A stretch of DNA of 64,000 nt from Sphagnum compactum. Taxonomy: Eukaryota; Bryophyta; Sphagnopsida; Sphagnales. Shown here piece by piece: positions 46,561 through 59,000 of this stretch. The stretch is taken from assembly GCA_965153455.1 (NCBI GenBank), contig OZ234493.1:9538213-9602212 (forward strand). Reading direction: 5' to 3'. Positions within the stretch are counted from its first letter, which is position 1. Every line of letters begins with the position of its first letter. The notes below the pieces were generated by a model that had not been told where the DNA came from, made no database searches, and worked only from the letters and a program-made list of their open reading frames with translations. Both the position numbers and the translations under genes were made by a program.

Positions 46561-49500
46561 CAAATTTGTGAAGTAAGGGTTGGTGATCATCCACAAGAGG
46601 ACCATTGTTTAAAATTCCCAAATTCCTCTTATATTTTTTTATGACATGTTGAAACCTATTGTCTAATTATGGCAACTTTTGATTTTTTTTTTCTTTGTAA
46701 TGTGATGACTTGGGCCAAATTTTCCTTAAAAAAATCCTTTGTATCATTTTGCACCTCCATCTTTTTCTTTACCTGGATATGAAAATTTGCCACAATAGAA
46801 TAATGAGAGGTGGCTATATTATGGATTGGTATGAGACAAGTATATAGCTTATATTGAAATTTGTATGACCCCTTGTATAAAGTTAGTATCAAATCTTTTG
46901 TAAAATTTCCATCCAAGGCACGTATTGATATCAAATCTTTTAAAAAACAATTCATATTAGGGAAGTATTGATCCGAGGAGAGAGTTATTTATTGCCTTGT
47001 GTCCCTCCCTACCTTCAAGTCGAATCTTTGATACTAAGATTAACATGAGTTTATATATCAAGGTTCCATCAATATACCCACCCAACACTGCATGTAACCT
47101 ATTTTGAATTGGATGAATAGTTGATTGAATATTGTAATTACATACGGGGCTCACATGAAATCATCCATCCGTAAGCAAAACCTTTTATGGACGAATTTCT
47201 TTGTGGGCAAAACTTTGAAACAAGTCATTGCTTGAACTTTTCCGTAACAATTTATTGAGGGGCTGAAGCAAGAGGCAACGAATTCAAAATTTACCCATTG
47301 ATTTCCAAGGACCACAAGGCAAGTGGCAAGGGTCATGTTTAAACCTTAAAGATCTCCGTTCTATTCAAGCAATTGGGGGGTTTTTTCACAACACATTAGT
47401 GTTATCTTGGGCAATTGGTTGTTTCGCATGTGGTAAGTTGTAGCTTGGATACCTTTAGTTTAAGGTTGGTGCGAGTGTCTTTGACATTCCATAGTCCCAA
47501 GATAGGGGCATTGAAAGACTTGTGCAAGCAAAGTGACTCATGATAACATCATGTTTGATGCTCACAATTGTGAAAGGCCCACACGAGGAGGAGTTCCTAT
47601 CCAAGGGGTGTGTATAGTATGTTGCTATCGACACTAGCAAAAGAAAGGTTTGATACCATCTAATCGACCTAGATGTTCATGAACCCTAACTATTTGTAAC
47701 TAGGGTTAGTTTAAAGCTTTTTTCAGTCTTTAAGCTATTGAAAGTGAAATTATATGTGTAATAACTTGTAGGGTTTTTCAATAATAATAATAATAATAAT
47801 AATAATTTTTATTTTTTTGGTAATGTGACCAAATTGGCAATCATCCACAAGAAGATTTAAGTAAATTTGGTTATAGACTAGATATGAAAGTGAATTTTTT
47901 TAAAAATTCATTTATATTTTGGTTACATATTGGAACTTGTTGTAAAAAATTGATGAATTTTTTTAATTCTTTTTTTGACCATATGGTGAATTAAAGACAT
48001 GTTTTTCACCCAAAAAAAAAACTTTTGTATGTGTCAAATTCATTTTAGAACAAGAAATTTGGCCCAAAAATAAACATTGGCAATAACCCACTAAGCATAC
48101 CAAGACATATATTGGCCTCGACTTTAGGAACATCGTGTTGAAGAAAGAAGACATGAGGCCAAACCCATGTGCTACGGTTGCTTTGCCGTTATGTGATATT
48201 CCGAATTTTTGACGTCGTCTACGAATGAATAATTGGGTGTTCCGTAGAGGAAACGCACAAGCCCATTTCCCCTAGGGCATGTCAAACGGCCTATAAATTT
48301 CACTTCCCCCCCCCTCGTTTGGTGAAACAAAAGATGCGCTTGTCTTGTCTCCTTCCTTCCGTCTTCGGAATCCGATTATCATACTTTTTGTTCCGCGACG
48401 ATGATGATGGAAGATGATCAAACAAACTTGAGAGTCTATGGGAGTGTGCTTATACTATTTTTTTTGTCCATTTTGGATTTTCTGCATCGGAACCCTACTA
48501 CCACGGCTTCATAGTATAATGTATTTGGTATCGTATTTGTCGCACACAAGGGGAATTAAATTTTTTTTTTCAATTTTTTTTTTCTTGGGTCACGCCATGA
48601 GGAAGAAAAGAAAAAATTAGTCACCGTACGGGTATTGACACAAATTTTTTTTTTATAAAAAAGAAACCGGAGAAAAACAAAAAAGAAAATCACTCGAGAG
48701 TCAGCTTTCAAAGTCTTTTCATGTGTGTGTGTGGGTGCGGGGGGTGAGAGGGGGGGGGGGGTGGTTTTGGGTGTTGCAAAATTATTCCATGTACTTTCTC
48801 GTCTTTGGTGCTTGTCCAACAAATATTAGGCATGCACTCGTTCCTTCTCCCCCTCCCCGCCCCCACAAGCCTATTTACGTCGTCGCTCGCACGAGAGGTG
48901 GACCGTTGGCTAGAACAACACCCCATGCTAGACGGAAGATATTGTTTCCGGGAGAAAGTTAGGTCCAATGTTTCGATAAGCTTAATCCGTAAACTAGGGT
49001 CAGCTTTCACCGAGACAAAAAATAATTCATTCTTAAAATTTTTTAAAAAAAACTTTATTATTATTGTTGTCCGTTTTCAACACCTCGGCTTCGTATTTTC
49101 ACAAAATTCAGCTTCAATATTTTCAAGGATTATAAATTTAAGGAGAAAAATGGACCCACCCTAAGAAGGTTTCGAGTAAAGCAGACCGATTCAAAGAAAA
49201 ACAAGAACAAGCAGCTCGTTGCATAAACGGAGCTGCCCCCCCCCCCCCCCCATTCAGCAAAGTTGAAAGTTGAAACCAAATACCGTAGTACCTTGGCCAT
49301 TTCAACACATATGTCTCTCGAATAATTAATTAATTAATTAATTAACTATCAATTTTTTTAAAAATTCATTTCAACTAACGAAATATTCCTAAATATTCAC
49401 TATTAACCTTCACAATATTTTTTGGATTTGAAAAAAATAATTTTTGAAAATTTCAACAATTCTGAAAATAATATAAATTAGTGTGGAATTGGCCAAGGTA

Positions 49501-49940
49501 CTACTAGGGTACTACTCTTAAAATAAGAAGTGTTTTTATTGGACCAACCAAAAAAAAAAAAATTCCCCAATTTTTTGATATCAAAAAGTTGGGCTAATTT
49601 TTCCAAATCAGAAGAATTGATCAAATTTACAATAAAAAAAATTCTTCAAAATTTTACAAATTCTTTTCCCAAAAAATCAATGAAATTGTTACAATGTGTT
49701 TTTAAAACGTATTTACATTGCAAAGTTTCTCACCAAAAAAAGAAAGGCAAGTGGAAGAACCTTTGCATAGTGTGAAAACGGAATACTTTTTCCGTAGGCG
49801 AAAATTTTTGACAGTGGCTTTTTTCTTGGGAAGAGATGGCAAAAGTAGTCACATTTTGAGGGGGAAAAAAAAAAGGTCACGTTTTGCCATATTTAGACAT
49901 TGAGTTCTTAGAAATAGGCATGACTCTAGAAATTTTCTAC
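46561..49940. other. Intergenic DNA with dispersed-repeat copies and a CpG-retaining stretch
   Basis: Dispersed-repeat copies lie at about 46570-46680 and 47815-47945. An (AAT)n run lies at 47779-47803. From 48170 to 48420 the sequence keeps many CpGs and has a CTATAAATTT at about 48291 that could be a TATA box, but no following coding region is recognised. A second CpG-bearing stretch with an open frame lies at 48860-49030. An (AATT)n run lies at 49324-49346. Confidence 0.45.
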
Positions 49941-50220
49941 TTTATTTTCTGACCTCTAGCCAAATTTGGCTCAGTCCTCTTGTGAATGATCACCAGTCCA
50001 CCTACTTGACAAAATCGGGGAAAAAGAAAAAAGAAGAAAAAAGAAAAACCCTGGTTGGACCTATATTTTGCACAAGAAAAAACACATAAAATATTCCAAA
50101 AGAAGGCTTTTTTTTTTTTTTTTTTCCCTTCTTCTTGTTCAATATTGTGAGGTAAGTGGGACTGGTGATCATCCACAAAAGGAATTAGCCAAATTTGGCT
50201 ATAAGTCTGAGAGGGAAATA
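49941..50220. mobile_element. Foldback copy of the dispersed repeat, ~75-100 bp arms
   Basis: The left arm (49941-50050) and right arm (about 50110-50220) are reverse complements. They share GACTGGTGATCATCCACAA, then AAGGA, then AGCCAAATTTGGCTA, and extend into complementary purine and pyrimidine tracts, leaving a loop of about 60 nt. Single-arm relatives are scattered through the window. Confidence 0.85.
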
Positions 50221-50415
50221 CAATTTTTTTGGCAACCTGCTATCCTCTGGCAACATGTTGGAACCTCTGGTCTAAATATGGCAATTTCAAACCTTCTTTC
50301 TTCCAAATATGGCGACATTGGGCCATTTTCTTCCAAAAAAAACCCTTTGTAATTGTCACATATGTGATCCATCCCGCCATCGCCTTTGCATTTTCTCTCT
50401 CTCTCTCTCCGTCTA

Positions 50416-50550
50416 GACGGATGACGGGATGCATGAAATGTCTGTCCGGCTTAAATAGACGGATGACGGGATGCATGAAATGTCCGTCCGGCTTAAATAG
50501 TCGGATGACAAGATGGATGAAATGTCCGTCCGGTTGGATGACGGGACGGA
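50416..50550. repeat. 42-bp tandem repeat, about three copies
   Basis: Units start at 50416, 50458 and 50500 with GACGGATGACGGGATGCATG, then AAATGTCCGTCCGGCTTAAA. The last is partial. The array is GC-richer than its surroundings and follows a (CT)n run at 50396-50409. Confidence 0.92.
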
Positions 50551-51336
50551 TTAAGGGGAAGCTTCAATACGTCCTTTACTATATATAATATATAGATATG
50601 CCGTAATATCTTGGTGAATTTGGCACACGAATGTTGAATAATTAATTTAACTTTAGTTTCCTGACTCCGTGTTGGGGTTTTTAATTTTGAATTTTTCAAC
50701 AGCAAAAAAATGAATTAATTGTAAGCTACCCTTGTTTTCATGCAATTTAAACTCTTTTGGTGGTCAAGTGGACCTCTGTTTTGTATCCTCCTTTCAAATC
50801 AACCGGGTATCGAACTTTTACATCTTAAGCAACTTTTTCAAAATTTTAACAGAGTAAAAAAATCACAAAAAATTTCAAAATTATAAAAAAAAAATCAGCA
50901 AATCAGAAAAGAAAATTATAAAAAAATTCAACAATTTTTTTCAAAATTTAAACAAAATTTTTAAAATTTTAATTTATGCCGAATCTGCCAAGGTACTATG
51001 ATATACGGTTGCCATCACCACAAAATGGGGGTCAATGCGAACCAGCAACTTAGGCTCCAAAGCTGCGTAGATCCAGTGCACGGGCAACCGTAAAATGGCC
51101 CGGACACCGTACAATTTGACGAAGTACTACGGTTTTCATGTAGCCGGAAAATTGGGGTTAAACTTGTGATATTCCGGACAAGAGAAACAAATACAAATAA
51201 GAGACATTTCATGATGTTCCGAAGAAATGAACTCCCAAAATACGGGCCAAGTATTTTAAACCCTAAATCATAGTGCCACTAGTTGTGCACTTGGTAACGT
51301 TTGGAAAAGCCCATTGACGAGTACAATTGCAATGGG

Positions 51337-51720
51337 GTGGTTTTGTAATGTTTAAAACCTTTGGTGTGAGAATTATTGAATATAGAATATTTTTTTGGAG
51401 AGTGGCTTTGTAATTTTTAGACCTATCGTGTGAGAGTTATTGAATATAGAACAATTTTTTCATTGAAAAGAAATTGATTTTTTCTTTTTGGTGGCTTTGT
51501 AATTTTTAGACCTATCATGTTAGAGTTATTGAATATAGAAAATAAAATCCATTGAATTTTTTATTTTTTTAAAAGGTTGGCTTTGTAAATTTTAGACCTA
51601 TTGTGTGAGAGTTATTGAATATGGAAATTTTTTTTCTCATTGAAAAAAAAAGGTAATTTTTAGATGTGGCTTTCTAATGTTTAGACCTATGGTGTGAGAG
51701 TTATTCAATAATATTGAATT
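51337..51720. repeat. ~85-bp tandem repeat, five copies
   Basis: GTGGCTTTGTAATTTTTAGA, CCTATCGTGTGAGAGTTATT and GAATATAGAA recur at 51337, 51402, 51491, 51577 and 51666. The variable length is due to A/T runs between the conserved parts. Confidence 0.9.
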
Positions 51721-53930
51721 ATTTTTGTGATTGAAAATTGAACAAAATTGAAAGTAATTCTTTGTATGAAAATTGTGGTATGTTCATGTTATTGTTGAAA
51801 AATAGTCTTTTTTTTTTAAAGGATTTTTGTGTGTGGCCAAAGTGGCAATCTCCCTAAGATGACTTAGCCAAATCTAACTATAAACAAGATGTGAATTAAA
51901 AACCTTGATCATCTTTTTATATTTTTGACTTCACATTAAAGACCAAATTCAAAACATCCAAAATCGGTTCATGTTCAAAAAACAATTTAATGCATATTTT
52001 CACCAATAAAAAAAGTTTTGTTGGATAATCCTTGAACAATCAGATTTTCATGATCAAATTTTAACAAGTAAATTACATTATGTCATAAATGCCATAGTTA
52101 TAAAATGCGCATGCGAAAATTGCATTGTAATCGCACATCCTCATGCAAGGGACTAACAATATTTATACCACAAACAATTGCAAAAGCTGAAGAAATTACC
52201 AAGTCAAATGCATAGAAACATACATGTGTGGTTCTTGGGGGGGGGGGGGGATCTCTAACAATAAACTAGGCAAATGCCATGAAATCTTTATTTTTTATAT
52301 TATTTAGTTAAACTCAATTATTGTCTTTGGGTTCCAAACTCCACAAAGATTTATTTAACTTGATTGTTAAACAAACAAAGGGTGTGTCATCACATTGTGG
52401 CCTTGCCATTTACATTAAAAAGTATCTTAATGCAAAAGAAGAAGAATTAGGGAAACTCAAATATTTCACCATGCAAAAATGTAATCTTCAAAACAATCCT
52501 CTGAAAAAGAAAAAACCAAAATCCTTCAAGATATTATAACTCTATAACTAATCCCAAGTTTCAACACAAGCCAAAATATCGTATTTCAAAAATCCTCATA
52601 TAAAACTAGACCTATTACCAAGGGGCCAAAATCTAAACACAGATGTCCTTGCCCTTGTAAGCAAGGCCAACAATGAACAATAGGATAAATGTACCTAACT
52701 AATGTGAATTGTATTTGATGGAAAGGAAAAAGATATTAAATTGTAGGTGTGAACCTAACATCGTGTTATACCATGATTTTTTTTTTTAAATTTAAAAAAA
52801 TCCAAAAGCTTTCAGCAAAGGCTCTATTTGAGAATATTGAAAAATAAAATTGTTAAAAAATTTGTTAAAAAATTCGTTATGGAGGTGATTTGATAATTTT
52901 CAGACTTTGTGACAAAAATTAAACTAAACTACCAAAAAAAAAAAAAAGGTTTTGGAAGGAAAAATTAGTTGGGTAAGGAGTTCACACTTGGGTTACCCCC
53001 AATTGGACTGGAACGGAGTTAGATTTTTAGAACGGGAACTGAGTGAGATCTTGTTTGTTTTTAAAGAACCGGATTTGGAACCAGATTCCAAGTTCCACTT
53101 CTTGGCGTGATTGGAACCAGAACCGGAATCGCTCTAATTTATCTCTTTAAAAATGAGAACCGCAGGTTACTCACAAAACTCAAGAACCGCCCAACACTGG
53201 TTTATACCTACCTTATACCGATACAAATACTTGCCATTTATGAAAATGTTTTTATGGGTGAAATTTTCTCGCTTGGTGAAAAATAAAAAATAAAAAAGGT
53301 GGTTTTTGGGGGTTTTTTAATGCTAAATTTTATGGTGGATTTTAGCCGAATAGCAATTGATGCTTTTTTTTTAATGGAAAAAACTGAACATTCCTATATA
53401 TATATATATATATATATATCTCTGTTTAATTACCTACTGGAACTAAAAATTTGATGATTTTGAAGATTTTAAAAATATTTTTTAAAGAATTTTGATGATT
53501 TTCTTTTAAAAAATCATTGAATTTGTGACAATTTTTTATTTTTTTTCAAAATCTTGCATTAGTGCGAAATTTCACACCAAACAAAGAATAGCAAGGGTGA
53601 GCAGAGGTTGCAATAATCCAGAAGCCAATTTAGCCAAAATTTGGGTAGTAACAAAAATATGAAAGGAAAATTTTTGAACATTCTTATACAGTTTTTATTA
53701 CCTACTTGCACCAGAAAGCTGGAGATTTTTAAGATAAAAATTTTCTCTTTGAATTTTTTTTGGAATTCTGGATTTTTAAAATATATATATTTTTTGAAAT
53801 CCCTTTAAATCCCTTTAAATCACAATGTTTTGGTGTGGTCTGGTGTTGTTTTTTATAAAAAATATGGAAAAATAATTCGCCAAATTGCGAAGATTCGCCT
53901 CCAAAAAAAAAAAAAAAAAACTGGTTGCCA
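51721..53930. other. Intergenic DNA with dispersed-repeat copies
   Basis: A dispersed-repeat copy lies at about 51825-51960 and a probable one at 53420-53600. A (TA)n run lies at 53395-53419 and a G-tract near 52240. No gene is recognised. Confidence 0.5.
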
Positions 53931-54200
53931 GTTATTACTGCCGACACGGAAGGGACGCGGAAATGGGGTTGCAAACCCTAATCAGTCGTCCCGTCCGTCT
54001 GGCAGACGCAAGGTGCGCGCGCGCGTCAGAGTCTGTCTCAGACGATTAATATCCGCTGCCGTCAGTTTGTCTCGACTCCGCCGTCCGTGGGCTTGACTCG
54101 TCGTTGCGGGACCTCCCGGGGAAGGGGCAGGGATGTAGGTGGGCAGTGGGGAAGGGAGGAGGAGGTGGACTCGGGGAAGACGACGACGCCCCTCCCCCGA
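53931..54200 (+). promoter_or_regulatory. CpG-rich start region of the F-box gene
   Basis: An abrupt rise in GC and CpG, including a GCGCGCGCG run near 54016 and a telo-box AAACCCTAA at 53973. It lies about 2 kb upstream of the F-box gene coding start and is probably its promoter and first leader exon. Confidence 0.5.
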
Positions 54201-56018
54201 GACTTTTCTTTGCACATGCTGTTTACCAGCCCACCAGCAAACACCAAAGCCTCCTCAAGAACAAGATCAAGCCACAAATCATTTCCCAACCGCTCGGTTC
54301 TTCCCCTTTCCGAACTTCCTACTTTGTTGTTCTCTTGTCCCAGTTTTCTTTAGTGTTCTTCTTCTTCTTCTTCTTCTTTTGATGTTCGTTCTTGTAAACG
54401 GATGTTGTGTTGCTGCTGCGGCTGCTCCAGATTGCTTTGAATAAGAAACATTTTCGAATCCTTCTTTTCCAACCCTGGTGGCCTCGAGCTTTCTAGTGTT
54501 ATTTCACTGTAGCACGGCTTGTTTCTTCTTCTTCTTTCTTTCTTTCTTTGTTGTTCATTGTCGTAAAAGGATGCGGTACAGATGTTGTGGCGACGCTATT
54601 GTTGCTGCCTCTGCTGCTCCAGAGGGCTTTGAACAACAAACTGGAGGTCGTTTTCACGGGGGCTTTTTTTACGCTGCTTCTTCTTCATTTTCAACACGGC
54701 TTTGTTTCTACAGGTAAGCCTTGTTTCCTTTCTTTCAATTCATGAAACATTGGGGGCAGATCTTTGACTAAGTGTATGCTTGTTTTTTTTTTGGTGAGCT
54801 TACTTCTGTTTTGATATAAGTATTGTTGTGTCCTTTTTTTCCTGTGCTTCTAAAGATGCTCTCTCTGATGTTTTGAAACGAGTTGGATTTCGATCATTTG
54901 GAAATGATGAGGGAGGGTGGTGTGTTTGTTTTTTTTGGGGGGGGGGGGGGGGTCTTTTTGGCCCATTCTTCTAAAGATCTATCAATTCAGGGAAGAATGG
55001 GGCTGATCTTTGAAGTTTGCTTCCTTACTTTCTGTTTTGATAAGTCTTCTGCTTTTTTTGTGCACTTTGAAATGGAAGCTCACTTTGATGTTTTGAAAGG
55101 AGTTGGGATTTTCTACATTTTGCATTTGGAAATTATTTAACACCAGAGGTTTTGAAATTTACCTTCTTGAGCTTTTGTTTTGTGTTGTTTTTCTTTATGC
55201 AAAGATCTCGGTGACCTTGGGGGTTTCGGACTCTGTATCACTTTATGATTTTGAGTTCAATCAGCAATGGCGGTTGTGGCATGACAAGTTTGGGGGGGCC
55301 CCTAATCACAGAGCTGTTTGGGGCTTGGTGTTCTAATGTTCCTATTCACGGTTTGTACAAATTGTTATGAAGCTCCACGGGGCGATTTGAGCCAGTGATC
55401 CTCCCTTACAACATACATTGGAATGCCAGGAGGGTTTCAGTCCAAACTGGACATCAGTTTCGTGGGAGTGTTTCTTGTCATGAAAGTTTGTTGTTTGTGA
55501 GGCTTTTCTGTCCATTGTTAGAATGGTGATAGAGATAAGCTTTGAAACTGTTCATTCTTCTATGATCCAGGGCACCTCAAAGTTTTGCTGTGGAAGTTCA
55601 TTTGAGAGTCTGTGTGACTGGTAGCAGCAAAGGTCCTGAAGAGGGTTTGGATGTAGACAAACTCATTTCTGTTGAAGAGATCTTGAATGATGTGGCTTGG
55701 GACAGTTGGTGCTGTGACTTTTTTTCCCCTCTCTGCAGATTGCTTCTGAGTATCATTCTTCTTTTGACCTAAACTTTGAGTCAATAAGGGTTTTCTGCAT
55801 GAGCAATTTCAGTTTTTAGTCAGAAGGCGGCTCCTTGCCTTGATATTCAGTATGGCAGTTTGTTTACTTTGGGTGAACTGTGTTGTTCTTCATTTCAGCT
55901 CTGCCTTCAGCAGGACAGACCAGAGGTGGAGTGGGTATGTTGGGGGGTGGCTTGAGGGACCGCCACATGATAGAACCCTATAGATCACTTTTTGGAGGTT
56001 GTGGAAGCGAACTTTATC
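54201..56018 (+). other. Inferred spliced 5' leader of the F-box gene
   Basis: No initiator-linked coding sequence is recognised. A strong acceptor (TTGTTCTTCATTTCAG, AG at 55897-55898) would start a leader exon that runs through the proposed ATG 56019. A stop-free segment at 55584-55730 looks coding in composition (GPEEGLDVDKLISVEEILND) but is not connected to a start. Pyrimidine runs and a 14-base G tract near 54940 lie in the presumed introns. Confidence 0.4.
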
Positions 56019-59000
56019 ATGTGTAACATTCCCTTCACACTTGTAAGTTCCTCATTCTCTATGAACTCACAGAATCACGATTCTGAGTTTCCTGGATGAA
56101 CTTTTATGTGATAATCATAGAAAGCGCTTTCTTCTTATGCAGTAGCATCAGGAATGGTTGCATCAACATGTTATCAAAGTAGATCCAAATGTGAAGGAAC
56201 GTAGAAACAGCCTATTAACACCATGAAGTGTATGCTGTCCAGGTGATACCACAACATCTACAGGAAGATATCGTGAATCGCTTGGAAGATGCCGTTCACA
56301 TTGCAAGAGTGAAATGTGTGTGCAAGTCCTTACGATCTGCTGCTAGTCGCGTGCGGTCGCTTCGAATCATCTGCAAGGAAGAGTATCATGCTAGTGTCCG
56401 GCATGAAAACCCCCCAACAGCACTTCCGTATATCAAACCCATAAGAGGAGGTGCAGATCCAGCCACATTGAGTACGTCACAGGCAGATGGTTTGACGGAG
56501 GACATACAGAAAACCAAGAATGACGGCACTCCTGTTGGACCCCTACATGATGATACTCAAGATTCGAGTGGTACTCAAAATGGTGTTTCCCAGGGCTGCC
56601 AGAGTGACAGTGGAATCACCGAGCATCCTCTAGAGAAAGTTGCCGAGGGTCCGGATGCTCCACATGAAGTTGTTGAAGGATCTAATCGTGTTCGGTCACT
56701 TCGAATCATCTGCAAGGAAGAGTATCATGCTAGTGTCCGAGATGATGACCCCCCAACAGCACTTCCTGATATCAAGCCCATAAGAGCAGATCAAGCCACA
56801 TGCAGGACATCACAGGCAGATGGTTTGACTGATGGCATACAGAAAACCAAGAATGACAGTACTCATGTTGGAATCCGGCATGATACTCAAAATTCCTGTG
56901 GCAATCCAAATGGGGTTTACCAGGGCTGCCAGAGTGACAGCGGAATCACCAACAAGCGTCCTCCAGAGAAAGTTGCTGAGGGTCCAGATGCTCGACATGA
57001 AGTCGTTGAAGGATCTGATCTCAAAAAGCGCACTTGGGGTCAAAGAGAAACCTTTTGTGAAGCTGAGGTTTGCAATCAGCAGCCCCCATGCAACCAGAAT
57101 AGTAGTGATCAGGCTCTGCAAGACACTTGCAGTAACTGTGATACCTCTATGGGTAATCTGCCAGAAACCCTAAGGGATGATAATGGCAACTTTCCAAATG
57201 GGAGTAGCAAGAAACCCAAACTTGAGGGGGACATTTGTGTGGAGGATTCACAGGCTGGGAAAGCAAGTACTCCAGAGACAAAGAAGGAAACAGATGCCCA
57301 AAAGGGACATCTGCAAGAAACTCAAAGGGATGACAATGACAATTTCCTGAGTAGGAGTAGCAAGAGACTAAAACTTGAGGGGGAGTTCACTGCTGCGAAT
57401 CCACAGGATGGGGATGCAAGTACTTCAGGGGCAGGCAAAGAACCAATTTTTTTCCGCCAAATTCTGCCAACAGTATTGCAGGGGTCAGAATGTGTTGCAC
57501 AATTAAGAATTGAGGTTGAACCAAAGCTGCAGTCAAAGGTGGTTCCAGAGGCAGAACGGAAGTGTACTGATCATTGGATGACAGATCCATTGTTTGTGAA
57601 CAAGTGGATTTGGTATGTTCAGTCTTCAATACAGCATCTGTGCATAGTGGATTATGGACAGCAAGCCATCATGAGGAGATCCAGCATCCTCACAGTCATA
57701 TCACAAACTTGTGAGTGTTCACTCCCTGTGTGTTCTCACATCTATACATTTTTTTTGATGTTGGCCAGGAAGGACATTATGATGCTCAAAAGGCTAGTTT
57801 GCCCTGCTGAACCTTGACAATCCAAATCATGGTTGTTTAGTTGAAATATTGTGAAGTCCATTATAGGGTAGTCCTAAAGATGTGGGTGGCCAAGATCTGC
57901 AAAGCATTTTTTTGGCAAATCTGCTGATCAATGGATGTTAAAATCTGTGCTCATCCACCTCTTTGTTCTCAAACCAGACATCAGCCTTCAAGTGCACTAA
58001 GGTTCAGTTGTTTACTCTTGAATCATTAACGTCATTGGCTTTTGTCATCAAAATAAAGCTACATTATTGTGAAGTCATTTATGGCATTTACTGTTGTCTT
58101 CAAACTGTGTATGTAAAATGTGGACTCATAGCAGATGCAATGCTTCATACATGCCTTGAGATTTTATGCTTCTGACCAAGGTCTTGAATTGTGTGGTGTG
58201 TGATCAGGCTCTGTGTTGAAGACACTGGACTTGAGGAACATGTTTCTGGACACAAAGGGGTGCAAGGACATGCCAAACCTGGCAAGTTTTACTCTCCGCT
58301 GTGTGAAAGTGAATGGTAATGTGCTCCAAGAAATTAACATGCGGATGAGAAATTTGCAAACTTTGGCCCTCCTTGGGGTTTTTGGGGTTCAAGAAGGCCA
58401 CTTAACATTACCTGAACTCAAAGTGTTATGTCTTGGCTTGTCCACTAAAGCAAAATCAGTCAAGATTGAGTTGCCAAATCTTGGGAAATTGCAGTTGAAG
58501 ATGTCATGTCCAGAAGTACTTCACATATATGCACCAGTCCTCCAATTTGTGGCATTTAACCTTGAGATCCTCGATTGCTCATTGGTGGGATTGGAACACA
58601 TCAAGAATCTTCGGGAGCTTCTTTATGGTGCATCACAATTTAACACGCTCTCAAAGCTTGTGCAAAAAAATACGTGCCTTGACAAGACGTTTCTGGACAT
58701 ACCGTGCATGGCCTTGGATGAGGATGGAAAGTGGCTGGGTGTGTTAAATGAAGTTGCACTCAATGTGCCATCCTTTGAGACACTTCGATCAGAGTGTCTG
58801 AACATGCAAGTCCTCAACATTGGTCCAGGGCTTTGGCATTCGATGGAGACAGTGCACTACTCCAGTTTAACAGAAGTTCAGGCTTGGCCACCAATTACAA
58901 GGCTCATCTTGCACATGATTCCCCACACACTTGAATCGTCTGTTGCAGTTTTACTTTTGTTTATCACAGTAATGCCAAAGCTGCGGATTTTGGAAGTAAA

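Noticed and set aside
56810-57173. Alternative frames on both strands in the F-box linker
   Set aside because: Shadows of the long in-frame exon; no domain of their own.
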